Assembly (NCBI GenBank): GCA_910589155.1
Contig: CAJURY010000013.1
Span: 1 to 51,700 of the forward strand
DNA: 51,700 bases
Direction: 5' to 3'
Source of the DNA: an uncultured Oscillospiraceae bacterium
GTDB taxonomy: Bacteria > Bacillota > Clostridia > Oscillospirales > Oscillospiraceae
The notes beneath the pieces were generated by a model that did no database searches, was not told the DNA's origin, and saw only the letters and a program-made list of their open reading frames with translations. The translations under genes and the position numbers were made by a program. This document shows, in pieces, positions 1-7,396 of the stretch. The first letter of the stretch is position 1, and each line of letters opens with the position of its first letter.

Positions 1-1
1 G

Positions 2-502
2 CTGTTCCGGGATGATTTCACGCAGGAAATGCTGGCGCAGGACGAAGCCAGCCGGAAAGCGGAGCTGACGCAGAAGCGAAAAGCCCTCTCCGGGGCACAG
101 AAGCGTATGGAAGATTTGGACAAGATTATCCAAAGACTTTATGAGGATTCCGTTCTGGGTAAGTTGAGTGACCTCCGTTTTCAAAAACTTTCGGCGCAGT
201 ATGAAACGGAACAGGCGGAGATTCAGAGACTTGCTTCCTCATTGGAACAAGAAATTGAAAATGAGACGGAACAGATTGCCGATGTGGGGCGCTTTCTCCA
301 GCTTGCAGACCGGTATTCCGACTTGCAGGAACTTGATGCTTCCACCGTAAATGAGCTGATTGACAGGATCGTAATTCACAGCCCGGAGAGAATCGGCGGG
401 AGAAAGCATGTCACCATTGAAATTTATTTTACTTATGTGGGGAAAATCCGTATTCCGCTTTATAAACCGGATATACCTGCAAGTACAGAAAAACCGGCGT
501 AA
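2..502 (+). CDS. Large serine recombinase, C-terminal part (5' end outside window)
   Basis: Open from the first complete codon of the window, so the catalytic N-terminus lies upstream. The visible 166 residues are a charged coiled coil (Lys/Glu/Gln-rich, about residues 12-105) followed by a compact C-terminal segment containing VNELIDRIVIHSPERIGGRK and ending in a beta-rich IEIYFTYVGKIRIPL stretch. This is the usual tail (DUF4368-like) of large serine recombinases carried by clostridial conjugative and mobilisable elements. Such enzymes integrate and excise the element between short att sites. The gene stops 84 bp from the convergent pfkA, so an element boundary is expected near 500-590. I see no second copy of an att core to prove it. 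The recombinase assignment is confident; which element it belongs to cannot be told. Confidence 0.85.
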   Translation: MFRDDFTQEMLAQDEASRKAELTQKRKALSGAQKRMEDLDKIIQRLYEDSVLGKLSDLRFQKLSAQYETEQAEIQRLASSLEQEIENETEQIADVGRFLQLADRYSDLQELDASTVNELIDRIVIHSPERIGGRKHVTIEIYFTYVGKIRIPLYKPDIPASTEKPA

Positions 503-520
503 CCTTTCGCTACGCCGGTT
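492..520. terminator. Bidirectional intrinsic terminator overlapping the recombinase stop codon
   Basis: Perfect 10-bp inverted repeat AACCGGCGTA / TACGCCGGTT (492-501 and 511-520) with a 9-nt loop. The recombinase TAA (500-502) is inside it. T-runs follow on both strands: TT plus TT on the plus strand, and TTTTTC on the minus strand after the pfkA transcript. It can therefore end both convergent transcripts. Confidence 0.75.
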
Positions 521-586
521 TTACCGGAAAATTCATTTACTTCCTTATGGGTGTCCGCCTAAACCAGCGTCCTTTTTTGATATTTC

Positions 587-1558
587 TTAGATACCGGTCA
601 TGGCGGCGAGGACGTCCACTTCCGTTTGCTGGATGCTCTTTTTCATGGCAAGACCTTCTTCAATATCCACATCGGTAATGGTGCCCTCCCGGGTACATAC
701 AATGCGGTTGGATTTACCCGCGTTTAGCAGCTCCACCGCGAAATAGCCCATTTTTGTGGCGTTTACCCGGTCTCTCGCCGTAGGCGCGCCGCCGCGCTGG
801 ATATGCCCCAAAACCGTCACGCGAGGATCCAGGTCGATTTCTTCCTTGATACGGCGGGCAATCTCGGCAGCGCTGCCCGCGCCCTCCGCCACCACGATCA
901 TATAATGGGTAAAGCCGTTAAACCTAGCCTGCCGGATTTTTTCAATTACGTCCCGGTCAAAGTCGATTTCCTCCTCCGGCACCAGCACCGCCGTCGCGCC
1001 GGTAGCAAGCCCCACATACATGGCAAGATAACCGGCGTTGCGCCCCATGACCTCCACCACGGAGCAGCGCTCGTGGGACTGCATGGTATCGCGGAGCTTA
1101 TCGATGCATTCAATGGCCGTGTTGGCAGCGGTGTCAAAACCGATGCAGTAGTTGGTGCAGCTAATATCATTGTCGATGGTGCCGGGAATACCTACCACGG
1201 AAACGCCATATCTGGAAAGCGCCTGTGCTCCCCGGAAGGTGCCGTCGCCGCCAATGGCAACAATACCGTCTAAGCCAAGGAACCGGCAGGTACTCACCGC
1301 TTTTTTCTGTCCCTTTTCCGTCATAAATTCTTCGCTGCGGGCGGTATACAAAATGGTGCCGCCCCGGTTGATGATATGGCCGACGTTTTTTTCGTCCAGC
1401 TTCACCACATCGCCGCTGATGAGGCCGTTCCAGCCCCGGCGGATCCCATAGCATTCAATCCCCCGGTACAGGGCGGTACGTACAACAGAACGGACGCAAG
1501 CGTTCATACCCGGCGCGTCGCCGCCGCTTGTGAGCACACCAATACGCTTTACACTCAT
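587..1558 (-). CDS. pfkA: ATP-dependent 6-phosphofructokinase
   Basis: Phosphorylates fructose 6-phosphate to fructose 1,6-bisphosphate in cytoplasmic glycolysis. The 323-residue length is typical for bacterial group-I PfkA. Visible motifs, in order: LTSGGDAPGMN (residues 9-19, nucleotide-binding loop), IGGDGTFRGA (about 100-109), PGTIDNDI with the catalytic Asp (about 125-132), MGRNAGY, VVAEGAG and LGHIQRGG, which forms the substrate and allosteric region. The glycine in GGDGT is characteristic of ATP-using rather than pyrophosphate-using enzymes. The ATG at 1556-1558 has AGGAGG 7 bases upstream. It is transcribed alone from the promoter at 1612-1640, towards the serine recombinase end. Confidence 0.97.
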   Translation of the reverse strand: MSVKRIGVLTSGGDAPGMNACVRSVVRTALYRGIECYGIRRGWNGLISGDVVKLDEKNVGHIINRGGTILYTARSEEFMTEKGQKKAVSTCRFLGLDGIVAIGGDGTFRGAQALSRYGVSVVGIPGTIDNDISCTNYCIGFDTAANTAIECIDKLRDTMQSHERCSVVEVMGRNAGYLAMYVGLATGATAVLVPEEEIDFDRDVIEKIRQARFNGFTHYMIVVAEGAGSAAEIARRIKEEIDLDPRVTVLGHIQRGGAPTARDRVNATKMGYFAVELLNAGKSNRIVCTREGTITDVDIEEGLAMKKSIQQTEVDVLAAMTGI

Positions 1559-1580
1559 GGAAATACCTCCTAAATATCGA

Positions 1581-1609
1581 AAACAGTCGAAACGTTTTTA
1601 TGACTGTTT
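1581..1609. promoter_or_regulatory. Candidate operator in the pfkA leader
   Basis: Inverted repeat AAACAGTC / GACTGTTT (1581-1588, 1602-1609) around a second, inner palindrome AAACGTTT (1590-1597). The centre TCGAAACGTTTTTA (1587-1600) matches a LacI/CcpA-type cre consensus at about 11 of 14 positions. It lies immediately downstream of the -10 box, where a repressor would act as a roadblock. The palindromes are seen directly; the regulator is inferred. Confidence 0.45.
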
Positions 1610-1611
1610 AC

Positions 1612-1640
1612 ATTTTAATGCAAATATGCGCCGTTGTAAA
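1612..1640 (-). promoter_or_regulatory. Sigma-A promoter for pfkA
   Basis: On the minus strand, -35 TTTACA (1635-1640), 17-bp spacer, -10 TAAAAT (1612-1617). This gives a leader of roughly 45 nt that contains the candidate operator. Confidence 0.75.
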
Positions 1641-1683
1641 GTAGCATTTTTGTAAGGCTGCCCATTTTATAAGAAAAATCAAA

Positions 1684-1712
1684 AGCAGCCCGCACGTTTA
1701 CGCCGGGCTGCT
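1684..1712 (-). terminator. Intrinsic terminator of pgsA
   Basis: Perfect 9-bp stem AGCAGCCCG / CGGGCTGCT with an 11-nt loop. On the minus strand it is followed by TTTTGATTTTT. It lies 45 bp past the pgsA stop and upstream of the pfkA promoter. Confidence 0.85.
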
Positions 1713-1757
1713 GCGAAAATCTTAATCAGAATGCGTTATCTCTTTACAGAAGGTTTC

Positions 1758-2321
1758 CTACATTTTGCGGAAAACTGGAATGTACATGGAAAGTGTGAAT
1801 ACCATAAGGACGATGCAAAGCCAAATCAAACCGTTGGCCAGGGCGACGGGCATATCCACCACCAGAAGCAGACCAAACATGACGAAATACATCACTGCGG
1901 TACATACCTTGCCGAACCACTTGGCGCCGGAAAGCTTTTTGCCGTCTTTCAGCTTGATAATGCCCATAATCAGCATATAGCCTTCCTTCACAACCATCAG
2001 CCCAAACACCACAGCCATCAGACTATAGCGGCTGATGAGGCAAAGGGCAATGGCCGCATGGGTAAGCTTATCCGCCACCGGATCCAGAAGCTTTCCAAGC
2101 TCCGTGACCTGATGCAGAGAGCGGGCAATGAAGCCGTCCAGAAAATCCGTCAGCGTGGAAACCAGCACAACGCTGGCGGCGCCAATGTATTCCGACGTGG
2201 TTTCCGCCCGTAAGTACATCGTCACAAATACCGGAACCAGCACGAGCCGGATATAAGACATGATATTGGGAATGGTGTATAAGTCCTTTTTCTTAAAATC
2301 TTTTAGGATATGCACAGGCAA
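1758..2321 (-). CDS. pgsA: CDP-diacylglycerol--glycerol-3-phosphate 3-phosphatidyltransferase
   Basis: Makes phosphatidylglycerol phosphate from CDP-diacylglycerol and sn-glycerol 3-phosphate, the committed step to phosphatidylglycerol and cardiolipin, in the membrane. The CDP-alcohol phosphotransferase signature is complete: D59-x2-D62-G63-x2-A66-R67-x8-G76-x3-D80-x3-D84. Several hydrophobic segments flank it, and 187 residues is normal for the family. The start is TTG at 2319-2321 (reading M-PVHILKDF), preceded by AGGAGG with a 5-base gap. No in-frame ATG exists nearby. It has its own promoter and terminator. Confidence 0.93.
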   Translation of the reverse strand: MPVHILKDFKKKDLYTIPNIMSYIRLVLVPVFVTMYLRAETTSEYIGAASVVLVSTLTDFLDGFIARSLHQVTELGKLLDPVADKLTHAAIALCLISRYSLMAVVFGLMVVKEGYMLIMGIIKLKDGKKLSGAKWFGKVCTAVMYFVMFGLLLVVDMPVALANGLIWLCIVLMVFTLSMYIPVFRKM

Positions 2322-2365
2322 TCGATCCTCCTGTCTGAATATGCGCTCGAATCACTCTGGCATAC

Positions 2366-2393
2366 ATTATAACACATTCTTTCATTTTGTCTA
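2366..2393 (-). promoter_or_regulatory. Sigma-A promoter for pgsA
   Basis: Minus strand -35 TAGACA (2388-2393), 16-bp spacer, extended -10 TGT-TATAAT (2366-2371). It is back to back with the promoter at 2412-2440. Confidence 0.75.
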
Positions 2394-2411
2394 GTGTTAC
2401 AACGGTTTTAC

Positions 2412-2440
2412 TTGCGATTAATATAGTATTATGATAAAAT
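2412..2440 (+). promoter_or_regulatory. Sigma-A promoter for the ydjGHI-like operon
   Basis: -35 TTGCGA (2412-2417), 17-bp spacer, extended -10 TGA-TAAAAT (2435-2440). The leader to the TTG start at 2495 is about 48 nt. Confidence 0.7.
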
Positions 2441-2494
2441 TAAGAAAATCTTGCGGTAATCAGGCGATTGCCCAGAAGGAAGGAGTGGAAGCAT

Positions 2495-3580
2495 TTGAGC
2501 GTTCTGGAATACAAATGCCCCAATTGCGGCGGTGGGCTTGCTTTTGGGTCTGAGGCGCAGAAAATGAAGTGTCCCTACTGTGACGGCGAATTTAACTTAT
2601 CCGATGTAGAGGTCTACAACGCCTCTTTACAGGATGATACCACCAAGGATCACTGGGAGAAGTATGAGGCGGATTCAGGCAGCGGAAGCTGGACCCAGGA
2701 GGAATTAGACAGCTTAAACGTATATACCTGCCCTTCCTGCGGGGGAGAGATCTTCGCGGACGAAAACACGGCGGCAACCTTTTGCCCCTACTGCGAAAAT
2801 CCGGCGATTCTGCCCGGCAGACTGGCAGATGCCTTTAAGCCGGATCTGCTCATTCCCTTCTCGCAGGACAAAAAGGCGGCGCAGGCAGCTTTCCTGCGGC
2901 TGTGCAAAGGGAAGCGGCTTTTGCCGAAAAACTATACTTCTCAGCAAAGGCTGGAAAAAATCACCGGTATTTACGTTCCCTTCTGGCTGTATGACGGAGA
3001 TACGGCGGGCAGCGCCCGCTACAGCGCCACCCGCACCCATGTGTGGGCGGACAGCAAATACAATTACACCAGAACCGATCACTTCCTGTTGATTCGAGGG
3101 GGCAGTATGACCTATCAGGGCGTGCCGGTAGACGGCTCCAAAAAAATGGACGACGCTTACATGGAATCCATTGAACCCTTTGATTACAGCAAGGCCGTGC
3201 CCTTCGGGTTTGCCTATCTTTCCGGGTATCTGGCGGATAAATACGATATGGACGCGGCGCAGTGCCAGCCCAGAGCGGAAAGCAGGATGCGGCAGACCAC
3301 GGCGGACGCGCTGCGCAGTACGGTACATGGGTACGTTACCGTTTTGCCTCAGCAAACGTCTTTGCACGTCAAATCAGGGAAGGCGCGGTACGTGCTGCTT
3401 CCTGTATGGCTTTTGAACAGTCAGTACAAGGGAAAAACCTACACCTTTGCCATGAATGGGCAAACAGGGAAAATGGTTGGGCAGCTTCCGGTAGACATGG
3501 GACGGTTCTGGCTGCATCTTGCGGGAATTTGGGGCAGCTTGTTCGCAGCTTTTTCCCTGCTTTGCCTTTTGCTGCGATAA
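2495..3580 (+). CDS. YdjG-like double zinc-ribbon membrane protein
   Basis: 361 residues. Two TFIIB-type zinc ribbons stand at the N-terminus: C8-x2-C11 with C26-x2-C29, then TCPSCGG with FCPYC (about residues 79-101). A long soluble domain rich in aromatic residues follows, and one hydrophobic segment (about 338-358) ends the protein, so it is a membrane-anchored cytoplasmic zinc protein. I place the start at TTG 2495 because AGGAG lies 9 bases before it; the longer reading frame from 2468 would put that ribosome binding site inside the gene. It is followed after 11 bp by a TPM-domain gene and later by an SPFH gene. In Bacillus subtilis the same set (ydjG, ydjH, ydjI) forms a membrane complex that holds PspA. 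The role here is inferred from that context. Confidence 0.75.
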   Translation: MSVLEYKCPNCGGGLAFGSEAQKMKCPYCDGEFNLSDVEVYNASLQDDTTKDHWEKYEADSGSGSWTQEELDSLNVYTCPSCGGEIFADENTAATFCPYCENPAILPGRLADAFKPDLLIPFSQDKKAAQAAFLRLCKGKRLLPKNYTSQQRLEKITGIYVPFWLYDGDTAGSARYSATRTHVWADSKYNYTRTDHFLLIRGGSMTYQGVPVDGSKKMDDAYMESIEPFDYSKAVPFGFAYLSGYLADKYDMDAAQCQPRAESRMRQTTADALRSTVHGYVTVLPQQTSLHVKSGKARYVLLPVWLLNSQYKGKTYTFAMNGQTGKMVGQLPVDMGRFWLHLAGIWGSLFAAFSLLCLLLR

Positions 3581-3591
3581 GGAGGGTCGGT

Positions 3592-4386
3592 ATGCATAAA
3601 CTTTATCGAAGTCTGCTTCTGCTTGCGCTATTGGCATTGCTGGCCGGAACCGCGGCGGCAAGCGCCTTGCAGCGGGTTGTAGACAAGGACAATCTTTTAA
3701 CCGAGGCGGAAGAAGCCATTTTGTCTCAAAAAATCCAGGAAATTACCCAGCAGTACGGTGTTGACGTTGTGCTGCTTACCCAATACAGTCTGGACGGCAA
3801 AACCGCCGAGGCCTATGCGGACGACTATTACGACTACAACGGATACGGTCTGGACGAGGACAGGTCGGGGGTTTTGATGCTGGTGAGTCTGGAATACCGG
3901 GATTGGGCCGTTTCTACTACAGGAAGCTGCATTGCCAAAATTTCCGACCGGGATATTGCTCATTTGGCGGACAACTTTCTGGAGCCTCTGGGTGACGGCG
4001 AATACTATGACGCATTTTGGCAATTTTTAGGGGATTTAGAGGGCATACTCGCCCGCCCAGAAGTCCCGGACGCAGAAGGTGAACCACAAAAAGAATCCAA
4101 TCTTTTGCTGTGGGAAGGGATCGCCCTGGCGGCTTCCGGTATAATTGCAATCATTGTCGTGTGCGTGATGAAGCGGAATCTCAACTCCGCGCGGCCGCAA
4201 AACACGGCGGGCGCTTACGTTTCCGGCGGCCTTCAGCTCACTGCCTGCCAGGATATTTACCTGCACAGCACCACCACCAAAACCCGCCGGGCGGAGGAAT
4301 CCAGCCATCACAGTGGGATGTCCGGAGGCAGCTTCCATACCGGCAGCTCCGGTACGTCCCACGGCGGCGGCAGCGGAAAATTTTAG
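3592..4386 (+). CDS. YdjH-like TPM-domain membrane protein
   Basis: 264 residues. Signal peptide (about 1-24, hydrophobic LLLLALLALLAG then ASA), a TPM (YgcG/MOLO1) domain from about 26 to 150 with DDYYDYNGYG and GVLMLVSLEYRDWAVST, then a transmembrane helix (about 173-196). The tail is Ser/Gly/His-rich (ESSHHSGMSGG...SHGGGSGKF). TPM domains sit outside the membrane; some have acid-phosphatase-like folds, but no activity can be claimed here. The ATG at 3592 has GGAGG at 3581-3585, directly after the previous stop. An in-frame extension upstream lies inside the preceding gene and lacks this signal. The neighbours make it the YdjH equivalent. Confidence 0.8.
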   Translation: MHKLYRSLLLLALLALLAGTAAASALQRVVDKDNLLTEAEEAILSQKIQEITQQYGVDVVLLTQYSLDGKTAEAYADDYYDYNGYGLDEDRSGVLMLVSLEYRDWAVSTTGSCIAKISDRDIAHLADNFLEPLGDGEYYDAFWQFLGDLEGILARPEVPDAEGEPQKESNLLLWEGIALAASGIIAIIVVCVMKRNLNSARPQNTAGAYVSGGLQLTACQDIYLHSTTTKTRRAEESSHHSGMSGGSFHTGSSGTSHGGGSGKF

Positions 4387-4410
4387 TTGGCACAATAGGA
4401 GAAAGCAAGT

Positions 4411-4593
4411 ATGTGGAAAGAACTTGGCATCAGCGGAGGCACGGCTGTTATCATTTGCATTACGCTCTATTTCCTGATCAAATGGGCGGTAAAAAATGGA
4501 ATCAAGGAAGCCTACGAGGAAATCACCGGAAAAGAAATTAAAGATGATTTAGACGAAATTCTGGAACAAGAAAATGAGGAAACTTCAAAATAA
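4411..4593 (+). CDS. Small single-pass membrane protein of the ydjGHI-like operon
   Basis: 60 residues: hydrophobic helix about 9-25 (GGTAVIICITLYFLIKW), then a charged amphipathic tail (KEAYEEITGKEIKDDLDEILEQENEE) that could form a short coiled coil. AGGAG precedes the ATG by about 9 bases. The gene lies between the TPM and SPFH genes with about 24-bp gaps, so it is clearly co-transcribed. I do not recognise a family. An extra subunit or adaptor of the membrane complex is the simplest guess. Confidence 0.75.
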   Translation: MWKELGISGGTAVIICITLYFLIKWAVKNGIKEAYEEITGKEIKDDLDEILEQENEETSK

Positions 4594-4616
4594 CTTAAAA
4601 AAAGGAGAATTTTACT

Positions 4617-5909
4617 ATGGGTTTAATCAAAGCGGCATTCGGCGCGGCAGGAAGCACCTTGGGCGATCAATGGAGAGAGTATTTTTACTGCGATTCCATG
4701 GACGAAACGATTTTGATGCAAAAGGGCGCAAAGCGCGTATCCAAGCGCAGCAGCAACACAAAAGGCTCGGATAACGTTATCACCAACGGCTCTGTCATCG
4801 CGGTGAACGAAGGCCAGTGCATGATGATTGTGGATCAAGGCGGCATTGTGGAATTTACAGCGGAACCCGGGGAATTTACCTGGGACAGCAGCACGGAGCC
4901 GACGATTTTCTATGGCGGTCTGGGACAAGGCGTGAAAGGCTCCTGGCAGACCTTTAAGCGCCGGTTCACTTTCGGCGGCGACACAGCCAAGGATCAGCGG
5001 ATCTACTATTTCAACATCAAAGAACTCATCGGCAACAAGTACGGCACCGCCAACCCCGTTCCCTTCCGTGTCGTAGACAAAAACATAGGTCTGGATATGG
5101 ATATTTCCATCCGCTGTTTTGGGGAATATTCCTACAGACTCACCGACCCCATTTTGTTCTACAAAAACGTATGCGGCAACGCGGCGGAATCCTACAGCCG
5201 GGAGCGGCTGGACGGTCAGCTCAAATCCGAATTTCTCACGGCTTTGCAGCCCGCTTTCGCCAGAATTTCTGAAATGGGCGTGCGGTACAGCGCCCTACCC
5301 GGCCACACGCAGGAATTGGCCGACGTTATGAACCAGGTGCTTTCCGCTAAATGGAGCAACCTGCGTGGCATCAGCGTTATCTCCGTGGGCGTTAGTTCTG
5401 TAAAAGCCAGCGCGGAGGACGAGGATATGCTGAAGCAGCTCCAAAAATCCGCTGTTTACCGCAATCCCAATATGGCGGGCGCGGCGCTGGTGGACGCACA
5501 GGCGGAAGCTATGAAATCCGCCGCCAAAAACGACAAAGGCGCGATGATGGGCTTTATGGGCATGAATATGGCGCAAAACGTTGGCGGACTGAACGCCAAC
5601 GCATTGTTCCAGATGGGAAGCAACGCCTCGCCTGCCGCACAGGAAAATCGCTGGCGCTGCCGCTGCGGCGCAGAAAACACCGGCAAATTCTGCACCGAGT
5701 GCGGCGCATCGAAAATTTCCGGCTGGATCTGCGCCAACTGCGGTGAGGTCAATCAGGGCAAATTCTGCGCCAACTGCGGCGGGAAAAAGCCTACTGGTGA
5801 ACCGCTGTATCGCTGCGATAAGTGCGGCTGGGAGCCGGAAGATCCCAAAAATCCCCCCAAATTCTGCCCGGAATGCGGCGACCCCTTTGGCGTAGAGGAT
5901 ATGCAGTAA
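4617..5909 (+). CDS. YdjI-like SPFH-domain protein with C-terminal zinc ribbons
   Basis: 430 residues. N-terminal MGLIKAAFGAAGSTLGDQW and an SPFH/Band-7 core of the YdjI (virion-core-like) subfamily: GSVIAVNEGQCMMIVDQGGIVEF, FDxTxEP-type DSSTEPTIFYGG, and VVDKNIGLDMDISIRCFGEYSYRLTDP (read in parts). A Met/Ala-rich linker leads to a cysteine-rich end (about 347-425): WRCRCGAENTGKFCTECG, WICANCGEVNQGKFCANCG, YRCDKCGW...FCPECGD, i.e. three zinc ribbons. SPFH proteins build membrane-associated scaffolds. AAAGGAG precedes the ATG. It is the last gene of the operon, followed directly by a strong terminator. Confidence 0.85.
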   Translation: MGLIKAAFGAAGSTLGDQWREYFYCDSMDETILMQKGAKRVSKRSSNTKGSDNVITNGSVIAVNEGQCMMIVDQGGIVEFTAEPGEFTWDSSTEPTIFYGGLGQGVKGSWQTFKRRFTFGGDTAKDQRIYYFNIKELIGNKYGTANPVPFRVVDKNIGLDMDISIRCFGEYSYRLTDPILFYKNVCGNAAESYSRERLDGQLKSEFLTALQPAFARISEMGVRYSALPGHTQELADVMNQVLSAKWSNLRGISVISVGVSSVKASAEDEDMLKQLQKSAVYRNPNMAGAALVDAQAEAMKSAAKNDKGAMMGFMGMNMAQNVGGLNANALFQMGSNASPAAQENRWRCRCGAENTGKFCTECGASKISGWICANCGEVNQGKFCANCGGKKPTGEPLYRCDKCGWEPEDPKNPPKFCPECGDPFGVEDMQ

Positions 5910-5915
5910 AGATAG

Positions 5916-5951
5916 CGCCCCCTGACACGCACTATTCCGTGTCAGGGGGCG
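5916..5951 (+). terminator. Intrinsic terminator of the ydjGHI-like operon
   Basis: Perfect 14-bp stem CGCCCCCTGACACG / CGTGTCAGGGGGCG with an 8-nt loop, then AAGTTTTCC. It starts 6 bp after the last stop codon. Confidence 0.9.
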
Positions 5952-6307
5952 AAGTTTTCCGTCGTTATCCAAATTAGGGGATATAAGGTACCGTTACTGT
6001 AAAGCGCGAGGAAAGAACGCAATTCTCTTTTATCAAACGCCCCGTCTGCAAGCAGAATTTCCTGCTCCACACCAGAAACAATTTTCTTCCCATTGGGGTA
6101 TCTGTTTTTATTGCCTGCAAAATTGCGCTGCCAGACCCCTTAGAAGAAAGCGCTCCTCTACAGCCAAAAACATCACAAATACTAATGTGCAAAATATACT
6201 GTTCCTCTTTCGGAAACGCACCAAATATAGATGCGCTTCACATTTGCATTCTTTCGCTTTCCCTTTTCAATTCTGAAAAATCCTTTCAGCTTTTTCTACT
6301 GATTATA
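5952..6307. other. Gap without a confident gene
   Basis: About 355 bp between the terminators of two converging operons. The longest reading frame is 72 codons on the minus strand (5974-6192, TTG start). Its only possible ribosome binding site (GAGGAA) is too far from the TTG and its composition resembles no family I know. It may be decayed sequence. No tRNA, repeat or promoter stands out. Confidence 0.4.
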
Positions 6308-6353
6308 AAGCAATACCCACCGAAAAGCAACTGCCTCTCAGCGGGTATCGCTT
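6308..6353 (-). terminator. Terminator after the desulforedoxin-like gene
   Basis: 11-bp stem AAGCGATACCC / GGGTATTGCTT on the minus strand (one G-U pair), then TTATAATC. It lies 24 bp past the stop. The plus strand also carries TTTTT after the stem, so it may work both ways. Confidence 0.65.
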
Positions 6354-6376
6354 TTTACAGCGCCAGCGGCAAGCTC

Positions 6377-6706
6377 TTAATCCAGAATTTCCATCAGTCT
6401 GCCGCAGCAGAAGGGAATGGGATCGCCAGCCTTCACATGCTGGGTTTTGTTGCAGGTCACGCAGTACACGTCCGTATCATAGGGCGCGCGGATGGTGGGA
6501 ACATCGTTTTTCTCCGCCAGACTTAACCCATCAATATGGAAGGTCGCAGTCTTATTTTCCGACGGGATATACACGCCAATGGGCTGCAAGGACTTATTTT
6601 GTCCGGTGCAGTTACCCATTTTAATCCACAGCGCTTCCAACTCCGCAGCCTCCGCCGCATGCTCTGGGGTAAATTCTACAAGATCCTTATTGATTCGAAT
6701 TTTCAT
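6377..6706 (-). CDS. Small protein with a desulforedoxin-like C-terminal iron site
   Basis: 109 residues. The N-terminal 75 residues match nothing I recognise. The C-terminus reads YCVTCNKTQHVKAGDPIPFCCGRLMEIL, a C-x2-C...C-C-G-x2-M pattern of the desulforedoxin fold that binds Fe(Cys)4 and forms the N-terminal domain of desulfoferrodoxin. AGGAGG lies 7 bases before the ATG. The gene is third behind perR and reverse rubrerythrin, separated by a hairpin at 6747-6768, so a redox or peroxide-stress role is inferred from both motif and context. The catalytic superoxide-reductase iron site of full desulfoferrodoxin is not present. Confidence 0.7.
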   Translation of the reverse strand: MKIRINKDLVEFTPEHAAEAAELEALWIKMGNCTGQNKSLQPIGVYIPSENKTATFHIDGLSLAEKNDVPTIRAPYDTDVYCVTCNKTQHVKAGDPIPFCCGRLMEILD

Positions 6707-6746
6707 CGTATAGCCTCCTATTTGTTTGCAACCATGTATTTAAAAT

Positions 6747-6768
6747 GCGGCGGAGCAATCCCCGCCGC
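6747..6768 (-). terminator. Hairpin between rubrerythrin and the desulforedoxin-like gene
   Basis: 7-bp GC stem GCGGCGG / CCGCCGC with an 8-nt loop, followed on the minus strand by ATTTTAAAT. A moderate T-run suggests a partial terminator that would lower expression of the distal gene, or a 3' stabilising structure. Confidence 0.6.
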
Positions 6769-6781
6769 AAATTTTATCATC

Positions 6782-7372
6782 TTACTTAAAGTAACGCTCC
6801 AGCAGACCCTTCAGCGCCTTGCCATGGCGGGCTTCATCCTTGGCCATTTCATGCACGGTGTCATGGATGGCGTCCAAGCCGTTCTTCTTGGCACAGGCAG
6901 CCAGATCAAACTTACCCTGTGTTGCGCCAAACTCGCAATCAACGCGCCATGCCAGATTTTCCTTGGTGGAAGCCTTCATATTTGGCTCCAAAGTTTCGCC
7001 CAGCATTTCCGCAAACTTCGCAGCGTGCTCCGCTTCTTCATAAGCGGCCTTTTCCCAGTACAGGCCAATTTCAGGATAGCCTTCCCGATGGGCAATGCGC
7101 GCCATGCACAGGTACATGCCTACCTCGCCGCACTCGCCGGTGAAGTTCGCCTTGAGCTGCTCCAGAATGTAAGCCTTATCCTCTGCGCTCACGTCGTCGT
7201 TGTTTGCCACAGTCTTCTCATAGATGCCGTACTCATGCTCGGCAGCCAGCTTCATATCGCCCTTCTGCTCAATAAACTTGGAGCCGTCCACCTTGCAGAC
7301 GGGGCACTTGAAGCCTTCAGGAATTTCGCCTTCATGGACATAACCGCAAACAGGGCATACATACTTTTTCAT
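6782..7372 (-). CDS. Reverse rubrerythrin (rubredoxin domain first), peroxide reductase
   Basis: 196 residues. An N-terminal rubredoxin domain holds C6-x2-C9 and C23-x2-C26; a four-helix ferritin-like domain follows with the di-iron ligands in CGEVGMYL, EEAEHAAKFAEML and DEARHGKALKGL. This domain order is the 'reverse' rubrerythrin of clostridia, which reduces hydrogen peroxide (and feeds oxygen reduction) with electrons from NAD(P)H:rubredoxin oxidoreductase in the cytoplasm. GGAGG precedes the ATG. It lies 24 bp behind perR on the same strand, so they share the PerR-box promoter. In clostridia this enzyme is strongly derepressed when PerR is lost. Confidence 0.93.
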   Translation of the reverse strand: MKKYVCPVCGYVHEGEIPEGFKCPVCKVDGSKFIEQKGDMKLAAEHEYGIYEKTVANNDDVSAEDKAYILEQLKANFTGECGEVGMYLCMARIAHREGYPEIGLYWEKAAYEEAEHAAKFAEMLGETLEPNMKASTKENLAWRVDCEFGATQGKFDLAACAKKNGLDAIHDTVHEMAKDEARHGKALKGLLERYFK

Positions 7373-7396
7373 AACAATTTACCTCCAAAAATTATT

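Noticed and set aside
3262..3591. Upstream in-frame extension of the TPM-domain gene
   Set aside because: It overlaps the preceding zinc-ribbon gene entirely. The ATG at 3592 has its own GGAGG and starts a proper signal peptide.
5974..6192. 72-codon minus-strand frame
   Set aside because: TTG start without a well-placed ribosome binding site and no recognisable sequence pattern; kept only as a note on the gap.
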